Positions 18,121-29,769 of a stretch of DNA of 64,000 bases are shown in pieces (the stretch's first letter is position 1; every line of letters begins with the position of its first letter). This stretch comes from Decorospora gaudefroyi. Taxonomy: Eukaryota > Ascomycota > Dothideomycetes > Pleosporales > Pleosporaceae. The position numbers and the translations under genes are program-made. Under the pieces are notes generated by a model that worked only from the letters and a program-made list of their open reading frames with translations, was not told the origin of the DNA and did no database searches. The stretch spans positions 105,563 to 169,562 of the forward strand of contig ML975292.1 in the NCBI GenBank assembly GCA_010015605.1, in the 5' to 3' direction.

Positions 18121-20838
18121 ATGGCGCCGGCACTGGTTGCTGCAATTGACTTGGCCACGTACACAGAATCCAGCAGGGGCCTCAATGTGCAGGCGTTGTC
18201 TTTCCTTGGCAATGTTTTCGTGCGCGTCACCGACGACACCGTGGACCAAGCTCTCTCCCACCTGAAGCAGTCGGTCGGCCGTTTCGCCAACTATCTCGGC
18301 GTCGCTTCCGTTTCCTCGACGGACGACATTGTCTCGCTCCTCGATGCCGGCGCTGCCAAGGTCTTTGTCACGCGCGAACAACTGGACGCGCTCAAGGCGT
18401 TGAAGCTGGAGCAGGACCGGCTCGTGCTATGTTTGCCAGGGAACACAAAGGAAGAGATTATAGAGGCCATCGCGGGCACGCAAGTCGACATTTACTCGCA
18501 TCACGTGGAAGACTTTGACCTCGTCGAGGCATGGCTGAAGGAATACGGAACAGACCGGCCGGGCGTCTTCGTCTCGTTCGCGAAGCCGGATATGGAAAGC
18601 GCGTTGCGGCTAGCGAAATTGGCGGCAATACCCATTGTATCGGCGGACATGCTTACCGTCGATGCACAGAAGCAGCCGGGCGCATTGAGCGTCGCAAGGC
18701 TCCTCATGGCCAATGCCACCACCGACCGACCGGACGGCTTGTTCACCACGCTCGTTACCGATGAGCGGGGAGTTGCCCTCGGGCTTGTATACAGCAGCGA
18801 AGAGAGCGTTGCCGAAAGCCTGCGGACTGGGAGGGGCGTATACCAGAGCCGGAAGCGGGGGCTGTGGTACAAGGGCGAGAGCAGTGGAGATGTCCAAGAG
18901 CTGCTATCCGTATCCCTCGATTGTGACAGTGACTGTCTGCAGTTTGTGGTACGTCAAAAGGGTAGGGGGTTCTGCCATCTGGCAACCCCTACCTGCTTTG
19001 GCCAGTACAAGGGTCTGTCAAAACTGCAAAAGACGCTTCAGAGCCGCAAAGCCTCTGCACCCGAAGGCTCGTATACCGCGCGACTCTTCAACGACGCCCA
19101 GCTGCTAAGGGCAAAGATACTCGAAGAAGCCACCGAACTCTGTGATGCGAACACCAAGGAGGAGATTGCCTTCGAGGCTGCCGACCTCTTCTACTTCGCT
19201 CTGACCAAGTGTATAGCAGCTGGCGTATCTTTAGAAGACGTTGAGCGCAACCTCGACGCTAAGAGTATCAAAGTGAAGAGGCGGCAAGGTGATGCTAAGC
19301 CTGCCTTTGCTGCTCAGGCGGCAGCAGCGAACGGTACGACGAACGGCTCCACGACTGGCTCCAGCACCAAGGAAATGGTCAAGGAAGCGGCTTCCGTGCC
19401 CAAGAGCAAGGAGGACCCAGCAGGCACACAGAACGGCCGAATCTCCATGAGACGATACATAACCGCAAATGAGAGTCCAGAAACCATTACCGCAGCGTTA
19501 CAACGACCGTCACAACGCTCGACCGAGAAGATCCTAGGTATCTGCCAACCCATCATCGAAGCCGTCAAGTCGCGCGGCGACGCTGCGCTGCTAGAGTACA
19601 CGCACAAGTTCGAAAAGGCAACCTCGTTGACATCACCAGTATTGCGAGCACCATTCCCTCCGGAGCTAATGCAACTGTCGCCTGAGACAGCGAAGGCCAT
19701 CGATGTCTCTTATGAGAACATCCGGAAATTCCATGCCGCACAGAAGGAGGACAAGCCGCTGAGAGTCGAGACTATGCCCGGCATCGTATGTTCGCGCTTC
19801 GCTCGACCCATTGAAAGAGTGGGCTTATATGTTCCGGGCGGTACCGCGGTACTTCCATCCACTGCGCTTATGCTCGGTGTACCAGCCATGGTGGCAGGTT
19901 GCAAGAAAATCGTCATTGCAACACCACCGCGTTCTAATGGCCAAGTAACGCCCGAAGTCGTCTACGTTGCCCACAAGGTCGGTGCCGAGTCCATCGTCCT
20001 CGCCGGTGGTGCACAAGCTGTCGCAGCCATGGCATACGGCACGGAAAGTGTGACCAAGGTCGACAAGATCTTGGGCCCTGGCAATCAGTTTGTGACTGCA
20101 GCCAAGATGCATGTCTCCAACGACACAAATGCCGGAGTGAGTATCGACATGCCTGCCGGACCTAGTGAAGTCCTTGTGATCGCAGATGCATCTGCCAATC
20201 CCGCTTTCGTCGCCTCAGATCTTCTTAGTCAAGCCGAGCATGGTGTGGATTCCCAAGTCATCCTCATCGCAGTCGGACTCAACGAATCCCAACTCGGTGC
20301 CATTGAGGATGAGCTCCACAAGCAGGCAACGTCCCTCCCCCGCGTAGACATCGTTCGCGGTGCCATCGCCCACTCCATCACCCTATCCGTAGCCACAATG
20401 CAAGAGGCCATGACACTAAGCAACCAGTACGCACCCGAGCATCTAATCCTCCAAGTCCAAAACGCACACACAGTCGCCGACATGGTTTCCAATGCCGGCA
20501 GCGTATTTATCGGCGAGTGGACCCCCGAAAGTGTGGGCGACTACTCTGCTGGCGTCAATCACTCTCTACGTAAGCCTTGTTTTTCTCCCCCCCCCCCGTA
20601 TCCCCTACCTGCATTCGTGTACCGTGCTAATACTTTTTTTTTCTGGATTACAGCGACCTACGGCTACGCGAAACAGTACTCCGGCGTCAATCTGGCCTCG
20701 TACGTTAAGCACATTACTAGTTCGTGCCTCACGCGACAGGGGCTCGAGAATGTGGGGCCTGCGGTCATGCAACTTGCGCGTGTGGAAGAGCTGGAGGCGC
20801 ATCGGCGCGCCGTTAGTTTGAGATTGGGCGTTGAGTAG
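18121..20838 (+). CDS. HIS4: Trifunctional histidine biosynthesis protein (PRA-CH / PRA-PH / histidinol dehydrogenase)
   Basis: Two exons, 18121..20569 and 20654..20838, with an 84-nt intron, give 877 aa. The order is the fungal one. A HisI-like cyclohydrolase region includes VSLDCDSDCLQF and FCHLATPTCF. A HisE-like pyrophosphohydrolase follows (LLRAKILEEATELCDA, then EAADLFYFALTKC). HisD follows a Thr/Gly/Ser-rich linker, with VPGGTAVLPSTALML, MPAGPSEVLVIAD, QAEHG and YAPEHL. It catalyses steps 2, 3, 9 and 10 of histidine synthesis in the cytosol. The intron (GTAAGC...TGCTAATAC...CAG) splits the HisD signature just after NHSL; splicing restores NHSLPTYG. The intron has no in-frame stop, so an unspliced reading looks falsely continuous. 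Upstream in-frame ATGs (17941, 17998) encode residues foreign to the family; 18121 is preferred. Confidence 0.95.
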   Translation: MAPALVAAIDLATYTESSRGLNVQALSFLGNVFVRVTDDTVDQALSHLKQSVGRFANYLGVASVSSTDDIVSLLDAGAAKVFVTREQLDALKALKLEQDRLVLCLPGNTKEEIIEAIAGTQVDIYSHHVEDFDLVEAWLKEYGTDRPGVFVSFAKPDMESALRLAKLAAIPIVSADMLTVDAQKQPGALSVARLLMANATTDRPDGLFTTLVTDERGVALGLVYSSEESVAESLRTGRGVYQSRKRGLWYKGESSGDVQELLSVSLDCDSDCLQFVVRQKGRGFCHLATPTCFGQYKGLSKLQKTLQSRKASAPEGSYTARLFNDAQLLRAKILEEATELCDANTKEEIAFEAADLFYFALTKCIAAGVSLEDVERNLDAKSIKVKRRQGDAKPAFAAQAAAANGTTNGSTTGSSTKEMVKEAASVPKSKEDPAGTQNGRISMRRYITANESPETITAALQRPSQRSTEKILGICQPIIEAVKSRGDAALLEYTHKFEKATSLTSPVLRAPFPPELMQLSPETAKAIDVSYENIRKFHAAQKEDKPLRVETMPGIVCSRFARPIERVGLYVPGGTAVLPSTALMLGVPAMVAGCKKIVIATPPRSNGQVTPEVVYVAHKVGAESIVLAGGAQAVAAMAYGTESVTKVDKILGPGNQFVTAAKMHVSNDTNAGVSIDMPAGPSEVLVIADASANPAFVASDLLSQAEHGVDSQVILIAVGLNESQLGAIEDELHKQATSLPRVDIVRGAIAHSITLSVATMQEAMTLSNQYAPEHLILQVQNAHTVADMVSNAGSVFIGEWTPESVGDYSAGVNHSLRKPCFSPPPPYPLPAFVYRANTFFFWITATYGYAKQYSGVNLASYVKHITSSCLTRQGLENVGPAVMQLARVEELEAHRRAVSLRLGVE

Positions 20839-22926
20839 ACGAATGGCTTTGGGGGGGTTGGTTAGTTACATTCGACCTGTTATAGTGACTCGAACTCGGC
20901 TATTTTTCTACCTATCTGGTGGTAGTTCGAGAGGAATGTATAGGAATTTCGTGAACAGTTATCGTACTATATGCTAGACTAGCCCGGATCGTGCGTCAAT
21001 ATATATCATAAATATCCGTCGATATTTTTTTAACAACACCATGATCGATTTTTCTTATTCTCCTTACCACAATTCACCATCCATTAACAAACTTTTCGCA
21101 CGCGATTCCTATCAAAAACGTAACCCTGCGACTTTACCTTTCGACGAAGCTTTATCATAATATTACCCTCTTCGAACGCGTTGTCCTACTTTTTTTTTCA
21201 TTTCATCTAGCTTAGCTTAGCTCTCTCTCTCTACCCCCTCCTTACCCACGGTTAATCCCGTGTTCTAATTTCCTCTTCCTCTTCCTTTAAATAGAACAGA
21301 TACTGTTACCTACCTAGATCTATATCCTCTATGCATACGTGTGTAGACGTTACGGGGTACATACACACCCCACGGACCAATTATTCTGTTTTAAGACTCT
21401 TACTTTTTAGGACTAGGTGGGTTAGGCTTGGTATTTCGTGTTTTTTTATTATATATCTCTTTTGTATAATTATAATATAGGGGGTGGGTACTTAGTTGTT
21501 AGGATGGGTACGCAGGAGTAGGAGATGGTGGATGTGGATGTGAACGCGAGACTGTGAGGTGTAGAAACTAGTGCTTGTGTGCATCTAGTAGCCTTTCACA
21601 TGATATGGGAGCTGGTTACTTGTTCTTTGGTGGGATGGGTATGTTAGAACTTCGGCACGCAGGAGAAGGTGGACGCGAGACTACTGTACTGTGAGGTCTA
21701 GAAACTGGCGCTTGGGTTCATCTAGGAGGGTAGCTAGCGTGAGGTCTGTATGTATGGCTGCCGGTGAGTGTGGGGAAGGATAGACGGGGGTGGGTGGGGC
21801 TGCTGTGTTCGTGATGCAGGTTCCGGTGTCCCTAAGTAAGAAGTTTTTTATCTTTGAGGACGTTGATCGGTACCTACTGTGGCAGTTTAATGATGCTTTG
21901 TTTGTTTTGTTGCTCAGAACACGGTACGGTACGGTAGGTATGTGTACCTCAATCTGCGTGTAAAGTTTGCACTAACGAACGTCAGTCAATCGGCAAAACT
22001 TCGCTGCACCACTTGCGGATAACGGCATCCGAGCGCTAACACTGTCGTGTAGATCCATTTCCTTAACTTTAAAATTGATCCCGTTTTGCCAAGACATTCT
22101 ACTCGTTCTAGCCTCTTTTCGCGTTTTTTTTTGCGAATGCGAGCGCGAGGTGGTGCGTGCGTATGCTTGTTTTGTTTTTTTGGCTTAAAAACATCCGATT
22201 CGAGTTTATGGGGTGCACACTCCGTACTGAGAGGCGGCACAGGCTGGTTGGTGTTTTGTGGATATGTGAGCGGCTGCGGCTGATTTTTGAGGTGGCGTGG
22301 TTTTGGTTTGAGTTTAAGAGGATTATGATAGCATTTCAACGCGACAGCGCGCAAATTGGATGTAAGTTGCGCGCGACATGAGCATCTTTTTGGCGGATGG
22401 TTTCCGCATCATACTGAAGATAAGGTAGTCGTACGAAGAGTGATGGACAAAGTGAGAATCTGATAAAACGTTCTAGCAACTTGCCAAACCGAGTTGATTC
22501 AAAAAAGAAATATCCGCGTTGGAGTCTCACTAGTTAACCAACAAACATGGATCCGCAAGGGACAAACTCTGGAAATTGGCTTAAGCGTATGCGTACATGA
22601 TCCAACATGTTCTTGGACGGTGAACGAAAGCTGAGCTGTCAGCTCAGACGCTAGTAAAGGATTCCAAAAAGAAAAAGCAAGAAGAAGCGACGCCGGTCGA
22701 AATGGGCTCACAGGTGGCTGTGCTAAGGCTGGTACAGTGGTTGTAGCGACATGCAGGAACGGCAAAGTGTAAGAGGTGGATCCGTAGCCAGACTAACGAG
22801 TGTCAGGTACCGAAGGTGCGCTAATCATTTGAACGAACTGTTAACATGACGCTCCGATTGGGGAATTTTAGACAGCCACGCAATGAATCTCTAGCGTTTT
22901 TAACGTTAGTATCTCGAGATATATAT

Positions 22927-22946
22927 GGGGGGGGGGGGGGGGGGGG
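22927..22946. repeat. 20-base poly-G tract
   Basis: An uninterrupted run of 20 G, directly after ATATAT. Such runs are rare in fungal DNA and error-prone in sequencing, so the exact length is uncertain. Confidence 0.9.
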
Positions 22947-25339
22947 TTATTTGAAATTCTATGTTGGCTTACCTTGTCGGAGCGTGTCCATTCGCACCTG
23001 GCAATCGGCATGTATGCGGGCGTCCATTGAATCAGGCCATTGTGAGAGCTACACATTGGTAAGGAAACCTGTAGGTCACCTGAAGATCAGGACGCTGAAT
23101 TGTTCTTTGCTTCGAGCATGAACAATGGGCCGAGAAAAATGAGTGGTCATAGATGCGCGTCCGTTAAGGTTCTGAGCTCGGTTCGTTCACATCATGTAGT
23201 TCCTATACTAGTGAGCCACAAGCGTACGATATGGACAGATCGTACCTACCTCTTTCAGGGTACATCGGGTTGGATGTTGACCAGTCGCCGATGAAGCCGA
23301 CAAGTCCTGTGGCAGTGGACTGAGCTAGTGACATGTTAGGCCCTCAGTGAATTGTCAATGCTACCTGCAACGGTGGTGACATACTGAGTAGGAATCCTTT
23401 TGAACGAGTTGTGCATGTTATGCCACATAATACTTCCAGTAGCTAGGTAATCGCGTGTTGTCCTTCATCGCCATGGTGTTCTTGTCTCAAAAGAGATCCA
23501 GGCTACGGAGTATAATAACCAACGCGTTTGCAATAAAAAAGACGCTAAATTCGAAACGTGCTCAAACAAAGGTCCGATCAGTACGTTCAAGGCGTCCAGC
23601 ATCTGTAAGGCCATCAGCCCGTATTCCCGAGTAGGAGCGCGTCGTCGCTATTGTTTCATGTTACAATAGACTTTACGTCGAGGGAAAATTGCGGGTCCCA
23701 AATGGAGATGGAACGACGGAAATGCCATGCCCGAGAAGGCGATGCGGCATCATTCACCGCTCATTAAACTGGGTAACAAACAATGTGATTTATTAGGATG
23801 TGTTAGGCGCGACAGTGTTTTGAGCAGGAATTGTGGGGCTGCTCAGTCGTCAGTGTCATGCGAGCGACGTTGTGTTGCAATATGAGCGTTGATACGAGGG
23901 TAGAGTGCGATTTCAACCAGCAGACAGATAGCCTTTTCTTGCAACGAGGTTTCTCTGCGTCAGCTGTTGATCCCAAAGACCGGGCATGAGTACCTGCCGT
24001 GTATGCGCCGAGAGACACCTGCTCAATACACTAGAGGGGATGGTTGTATACCGGAAAGGCTCAGTGAGGTACTAGGTACCTGCACGCCACCATGTGTTGT
24101 GTGACGGTAGTTGCAGACCCCGCTTTCCAGATTAGGTCTGCTGCATGCCCGAAGAGGCCCTCACAGCAGCAGTTCCTTGTGCATTCTTCGGCGGGATAGT
24201 GATGGAAGGCCCGTGATTCTGGACACAGATCCGCTTCACTGGCAAGGTGCGAGCCTCGTACAGGTGCTACAGATGCCACCCGCCCGTCTGCTGGTTATCG
24301 TCAAGTCAGTGCCTACCAATCTCTTTCTTCCGATGCGCTTGTTCGACCCGACTGAGATCTGTTCGATGCCACCTCCGATGATGCTGTGACCAATTCACAG
24401 CGAGGCGGTGAGAAGAGCAACCATGACGGCGCGTACGGAATGGGACGCTTCGGACCTTCCTGATGCATCCTTCTGGTTCTCGTCGACGTGTGAGCAAAAG
24501 GGGCCATGCAGGCACGAGGCAAAAGCAGCATTGAAGGCCCGGCCACGACGAGGCTCGCTCAGAGCGGGTACGGGCACGGGCGTCTTATCCGTGCTTGGAG
24601 ATGCACGCGTGTGGGGTGTTTGGAAACCAGGTTCGAGGTTTGCTTCGAGCAGCAGATGGCGCTCGTGGCTTCCGTCCGGTGTGACAGCGCCAGTCACCGT
24701 AGCTGGACTCGGTAAAGACCATCTACTCACAGCACGGGAGGGCTGCGGCGCTTGACGCAAGGGCTTCTTCGTTGCAGTCTTGCAGATGATCTCCAGCAAG
24801 GGGCCCTGCCAAACGCTGGAGGTTAATAACGATGTCCACAAATAGGATGGGGCCGTGAGCGTCGGTTTAGGGCATGTTTGAGCAGCTTGTTGAGCCAGAC
24901 GGGGCAGGCGCCCTGGATTAGCTTTGGTCGTCGCGCGATGGCTGCGCTACAGCAAATTGACAGCCCCTTGGGCCATAGCACAGAGGCAACTTTGGCGACA
25001 CAGCAACGAACGGGCGCCGCCTACGGCCATGGGGGAAAGACTGTCAGGCGGTCAACTGCTGCGGTGCGACCGTGTAGCTCGTCGCAGCGGTTCCCCACAG
25101 TGGTAGCAGCGCTGGTGGCAGTGTGGTTGAACGTCAGATACCGAGGCAGAGGTTCGCCCTTGCGGCGGGTGGTGAGGGTCGCCAGTGGTGAAGGAGCGAC
25201 TGTGCGGTGCCTTCTCGGTGTGGCGCCGAAGCAGCATCGCCCCGGCACGCGTACCGAGACCAGTTCAATCCTCATGCTCGCGTTGCAACGAGGCGACGGC
25301 CAAACAGGGACAGCCGGGAGAACGTCTCAGGTGTGTAGG

Positions 25340-25390
25340 TACTGGGTAGATACAAAGTCTGTTTACTGCTAGCGGTCTACGTACCCAGTA
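25340..25390. repeat. Nine-base inverted repeat
   Basis: TACTGGGTA at 25340-25348 and its exact reverse complement TACCCAGTA at 25382-25390 flank 33 nt. It could form a small stem or be a pair of binding half-sites. The match does not extend beyond nine bases. Confidence 0.4.
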
Positions 25391-27517
25391 GTGGCAGGCG
25401 CGGGTACGGTGGTGACGGCGGTGGCGGCTGGTGCCATGCCTGCGCCTGCCTGTCTGTGTCAGTCTGATCGGCCGGCTAGCGGGATGTGATCAGCGTGTCG
25501 GACAGGGCAGGCGCGACCCCGAGTGCGGGAAGGCGCGACCATCCCTGATGCCAATCACGGCAGCCGCAGCTTCTCAGACGTCGACCCTCACCCTCGTCGC
25601 ACCTCGCCCGCCCACCACCAAGTTCCCACCAGTAGTGACCACCAACAAGTCCCCTTGCTGCTGGCCTGCTACTGGTAGCCTGTAGCCTCTCTACCCAGCC
25701 GTGCCAGGCTCTGCAGACGACAGACGACTGACATCTGTCAACACCCCCCCCCCCAGCACTCATCCTCTTCGGCATAGCAGACAGCGAACCGCCGCCTGTC
25801 TCGTCTCGCCATCTCCACCGTGACCGCCACACCAGCCGTGGCGTCGCGCGTCGAGCGTGCCTCTCCGCACAATAATAAGTATTCCTGTCCCACCAGCCAA
25901 ACGCCTCCTTCTCCTTCGCCTTCCCAAACCTCGCCATTGCAGCACTAGGCAGTAGATATTGGCCTCGACACGACAGCGAGGCGCCCGCTCCTGGATGCTG
26001 GGAAAGCCCCGTTGCACTGTCGCGCAACAGCTGCAGCCACCAGCCCGGTTCTGTCCTGCGGCAGCTGTCTACCGGGCATGGTACCTTGTGCTGGCCGACA
26101 TACACGCCGTCAGCGTGGCTCTGGTGTGCACAACAGCCCTCCTGTCGTCGGATTACGCTCCGCCCTGGCTCTCCGTGCTACCGCTCACCATCGTTCATGG
26201 TGCTGCACCTGCCCCTCCGAGTTCGCAGGCCGTTCCCAGATGCTGTGCCGCGCCAATCGATTCATAATGCTGCAGCATAAGCAATCATCATGGTTCCGTG
26301 CAACTGGTCCCTGGGGAGAGGTCCATCCCGCAGGTGCACAACGCGCTGCTATGCTAGCTTAAGCCCACATGATTGCATCGAATCCGCATTTTTCCTGGAA
26401 AGGGGAGCGAGGCGTGCGGTGGGAGCAAGTGGTAGCCGCTCCCAGTGAGGCTGCTGGCAAGCAACGGCGTGTGGTGGCTGTTCAGTGCGGGCACGACCGA
26501 GGCGCAAAACCATCGCTCGCCGTTCCGCCCAGTGCTTGGCCATAACCCGCTGTCGCCGTCATGAAGCGTTGGGAGCCTGCTGCCGCGTCCAGCGTGTGGG
26601 AACGCATATGAGGTAATCCATGGCCAGCCTGCGACAGAATGGGCGAGAGACAGACGACATCCCTGTCCGTTTCTGCGCCAAGTCAGAAGCAGCGAGATCT
26701 GCGACGGATCCGAGCGGTGGAGACGCTCTATGGCGCCTGCAGCAGATGGCGCCGCTTCAGCACCGGCTCGTGCTTCGAGTCTGCCGCATAGAGGACCGAC
26801 TCTTGTTTCCTCGGCCGGCCTCCACCTAGCAGCTGCCTGCATCGTGCACACGCTCGGAGAATATAGACCAAACTCTAACCCTCACCTGTCAAATCCTCAG
26901 GCGTCGTGCTAGACGCGCCTGTCTGTCCTCCGCTGGCGCTCACTGGCATGCCCCTGGCACCATTTCGGCTTGCAAGATCGCAGTGCATGGTTGATGGACG
27001 GCCCGTTGCAGTGCTACTTAGCCCAGAAACGCCTCCTTCGCCCACGGTGCTGTCTGCCTTCTTATTTTAAAACACCTCGCACCCGTCACCAATACCCCAA
27101 TCACCTTCGTGCGAACAGCTGTGTGCTTGCGCCGGCTCACTTCCCTCCCCCACTGCCACACATAGCTTGTACATTATTCGACACACATAACATCCTGTAC
27201 CATAATTTCACACACGACCTCACCACTCACATCGCTGCGATATTTCGGTTCTCTGGTTCGGTAGCCCTGTATCGGACCCTACATTGCCTCTTCGAGTTAC
27301 TTCTTACATCACTACCATTATACCTGGGTGAGTTAATGCCTCCACCCACACCTGGCCGTCCTATGGAACCCCGCTCGTGGATGATAGCACTCATAGGTGC
27401 CTGCCATAGAACGGTACCAAGCTGTCAGTAACTATGGATGAGCGAGGAACCCCACCCACTCACCATGGAGACGTTGACACACCAAAGGCCATTCGTTAAC
27501 TCGTGCATTCTGCAGAG

Positions 27518-27525
27518 TATTTAAG
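27518..27525 (+). promoter_or_regulatory. TATA-like element close to the homeobox start codon
   Basis: TATTTAAG lies only 21 bp before the ATG at 27546. If it positions transcription in the usual way, the first ATG would be excluded from the mRNA and the ATG at 27609 (MTSSQSGERP) would be used. Confidence 0.3.
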
Positions 27526-27545
27526 CCCCTGGGGCCGTTGCACAC

Positions 27546-29291
27546 ATGGAATATCTTACCCTCCAAGATATTCCGCACCGCCACTGTGAACCGCTGCACT
27601 CGCGCAGAATGACTTCGTCACAGTCTGGCGAGAGGCCGCTGGCGAACATGGTCGCTGCGGTACGTGAAGATCACCACTCTCCTTCCTCTCGCTTTGCACC
27701 CCTTCCTCCACCTCCTCGCTTTCTCGAGCCACCGGTGAGCGCATCAGGAATGTTGCTGCCTGGCTTTCGGTCCTCCTTCTGTTTTTCCAGAGACACTGTG
27801 GCCCAGCGAGACGCGCCCCCGCCCTCACTGCACCATATCCGCCTCCCCTCCTCTCCAATGCCCTGCAAGACACCTGAAATGGGCGGACAGCACGATCCAT
27901 TTCGAGTGTCGCTTTCCTATCCTTCCCGACGGCGGCACCCGTCGATTTCATCAACGTCGAAAACGCCGCCAGCTCTGCCCTCGCAACTGCAGAGGTACGC
28001 TTCTAATGAGGTCATGGATGCCCAAGGTGTCCATGATCCTGTAGAAGCGTACGACGGAAACGCAAAGCGAGAATCAGCCATGTCTAGCAGCACTCTGACA
28101 GACTCCCAGAATCACCACATGCGCAGTTCTCCGCCTATCCAGCCTGGGGAGCAGAACTTCCCAGGAAAGCTTCCGTCATTTTCTGAGGTACGTCAATTGG
28201 CCGTGCACAGGAGTGCGCCTGCTCGGCCTCTGATCTCACTGACCGTGACCGGATGTTAACTTCTACAGTTTCTTCATACAACACGGACAACTACACCGCC
28301 GCGGACGCCGTCGCGCCGAAACGACTCGGCCGAAAGCTCACCCCATGCCCAACCTCACTTTGACGACGTAGCATGGTCGGAGAGTAAGCGCAGGCGCGTA
28401 GACACGCTCGGCGATATTTACGCACGCCCTACCATCGAGCAGCCCATGGTAGAGTCTCGCCGCATTAGCAACGCCATTGACCCTGCTCTTTCTGGCTATT
28501 CTCCCCAGGTCTCCCAGCAACATCCAGTGAAGCCGGTAGGATCTAGCCACTATCACCGTGCGAGTCATTCCTACCCAGCGCCGCCTCCGCAATCACTCCC
28601 GGCGGCCCCCCACATGCGCCATCAATCATCGCCCATTCCTCAAGGCCACATACACTATGCTCACCCACCTGTTGCTCAGAGCTCGTATTCCCAGCCTATG
28701 GTCCAACATAGCGCCATGTACGAACCGAGACACAGCTACTATCACGAACCTCAGGCAGCGGTCTACAGCGGCTACGAGCGCCCACAGGACTCGTACTATC
28801 ACCGCAGTGCGTACCCAACTTATGATGGTACATATGGCGACATTCGCTTTCAGCAGCATGTCGGTCTCGATCACAATGCTTTCAACAGGAAGCGCCGAGG
28901 CAACCTGCCCAAGGAGGCCACCAACTTGCTGAAAGACTGGTTCGCTGCGAACCGCCAATCGCCCTATCCCACTGAAGACCAGAAGATGGAGCTTTGCAAC
29001 CGCACCGGATTGAGTTTGAATCAGGTACGTGACTTTGGATCAGCAACATCACCCACTCTGACACTTCTACTACATCTGCCATTGCTGTCTCTCAATGTCA
29101 ACTCCATTAGACCGCAGCGTGCTTGTCGGCCCGTCTGCTCAGTCTTTGGGTTACAGATATCATAGTGTTGTTATTTTGTACCGGACCGTATGCTGACGTT
29201 GAAACAGGTATCCAACTGGTTCATCAACGCACGGCGTCGAGCCCCACAGAAGGAACAACGTGAACGTGAGGCGAACGGTCCAGAGGCATAG
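27546..29291 (+). CDS. TALE-class homeobox transcription factor
   Basis: Three exons, 27546..28187, 28269..29024 and 29208..29291, with introns of 81 and 183 nt, both phase 0 and GT-AG. The product is 493 aa from the first ATG, or 472 aa from the ATG at 27609. The homeodomain is at the C-terminus: KRRGNLPKEATNLLKDWF, then PYPTEDQKMELCNRTGLSLNQ, then VSNWFINARRRAPQ. The PYP sequence in the loop after helix 1 marks the three-residue extension of TALE (KN-type) homeodomains. WFINARRR is the DNA-recognition helix, and the second intron falls exactly inside it. The N-terminal 350 residues are Pro/Ser/His/Tyr-rich, probably disordered regulatory sequence, with a KRRR putative nuclear signal. Such factors control conidiation or sexual development in other ascomycetes; the role here is unknown. 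Confidence 0.88.
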
Positions 29292-29769
29292 AATACTCCT
29301 GATAGACCCTCGTCGTTTCCGTAGCCTTCCATCACTCCACCGCCACCATAGCCTGCTCCACGGCAATCTTCGGAGGGAGCTTCGTCAATCTTACACTGAT
29401 AGTGCATACCGTCGGCTCTCCTTCCCCTGCCAGCGTTTAGGCGGGGCCGACGCTTTATTTTCGGATACTTCGTTTCTTTGGACGAGTTATATCATCATGG
29501 CTCAATGATCGGCATTACTAGATTCCACGGCCTTTAACTGGGTGACGCTTTCATCTGGTCCATTTCTTTACAGTCGAATACCCTGGGGGTGCCCAAAAAA
29601 TTGGAGCATATACGAACGAGCATCGCATGCAAAAAAGGAGTTTAATCGGATATTGCGTCTAGAAAGGCGCCGTTGTGTTCGCATCTGGCGTCTTGAGTCT
29701 TGAGCTTCGGGCTTCGAGTTTGACATTCTTTTCCGGTTCCGAAATAGTCTAATCGTATCTATCAATACA
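29292..29769. other. 3' flank of the homeobox gene
   Basis: 478 bp, presumably 3' UTR and terminator of the homeobox gene. No gene seen. Confidence 0.5.

Larger units (their letters stand above)
20839..27545. other. 6.7 kb stretch without a supportable gene, upstream of the homeobox gene
   Basis: Region 20839-22000 is T/TA-rich and presumably contains the HIS4 3' end. Region 22000-24050 is mixed, with a 20-G tract. Region 24050-27080 is visibly richer in G+C and CTG/CAG-like words. Region 27080-27545 is C/T-rich, like a fungal promoter. Frames up to 209 codons exist on both strands in the GC-rich part but have Trp/Arg/Cys-heavy, random-looking composition and no recognisable family. I see no transposase, terminal repeats or tRNA. 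It may be regulatory DNA or a non-coding transcript of the homeobox gene. Confidence 0.5.

Noticed and set aside
20570..20653. HIS4 intron translated as coding sequence
   Set aside because: The 28 extra residues would interrupt a near-invariant enzyme signature, and perfect donor, branch and acceptor signals are present.
25476..26105. 209-codon minus-strand frame in the gene-free region
   Set aside because: Composition is Trp/Arg/Cys/Gly-heavy and random-looking, there is no family similarity and no supporting splice or promoter signals.
26354..26851. 165-codon minus-strand frame
   Set aside because: Random-looking composition in GC-rich DNA; no domain.
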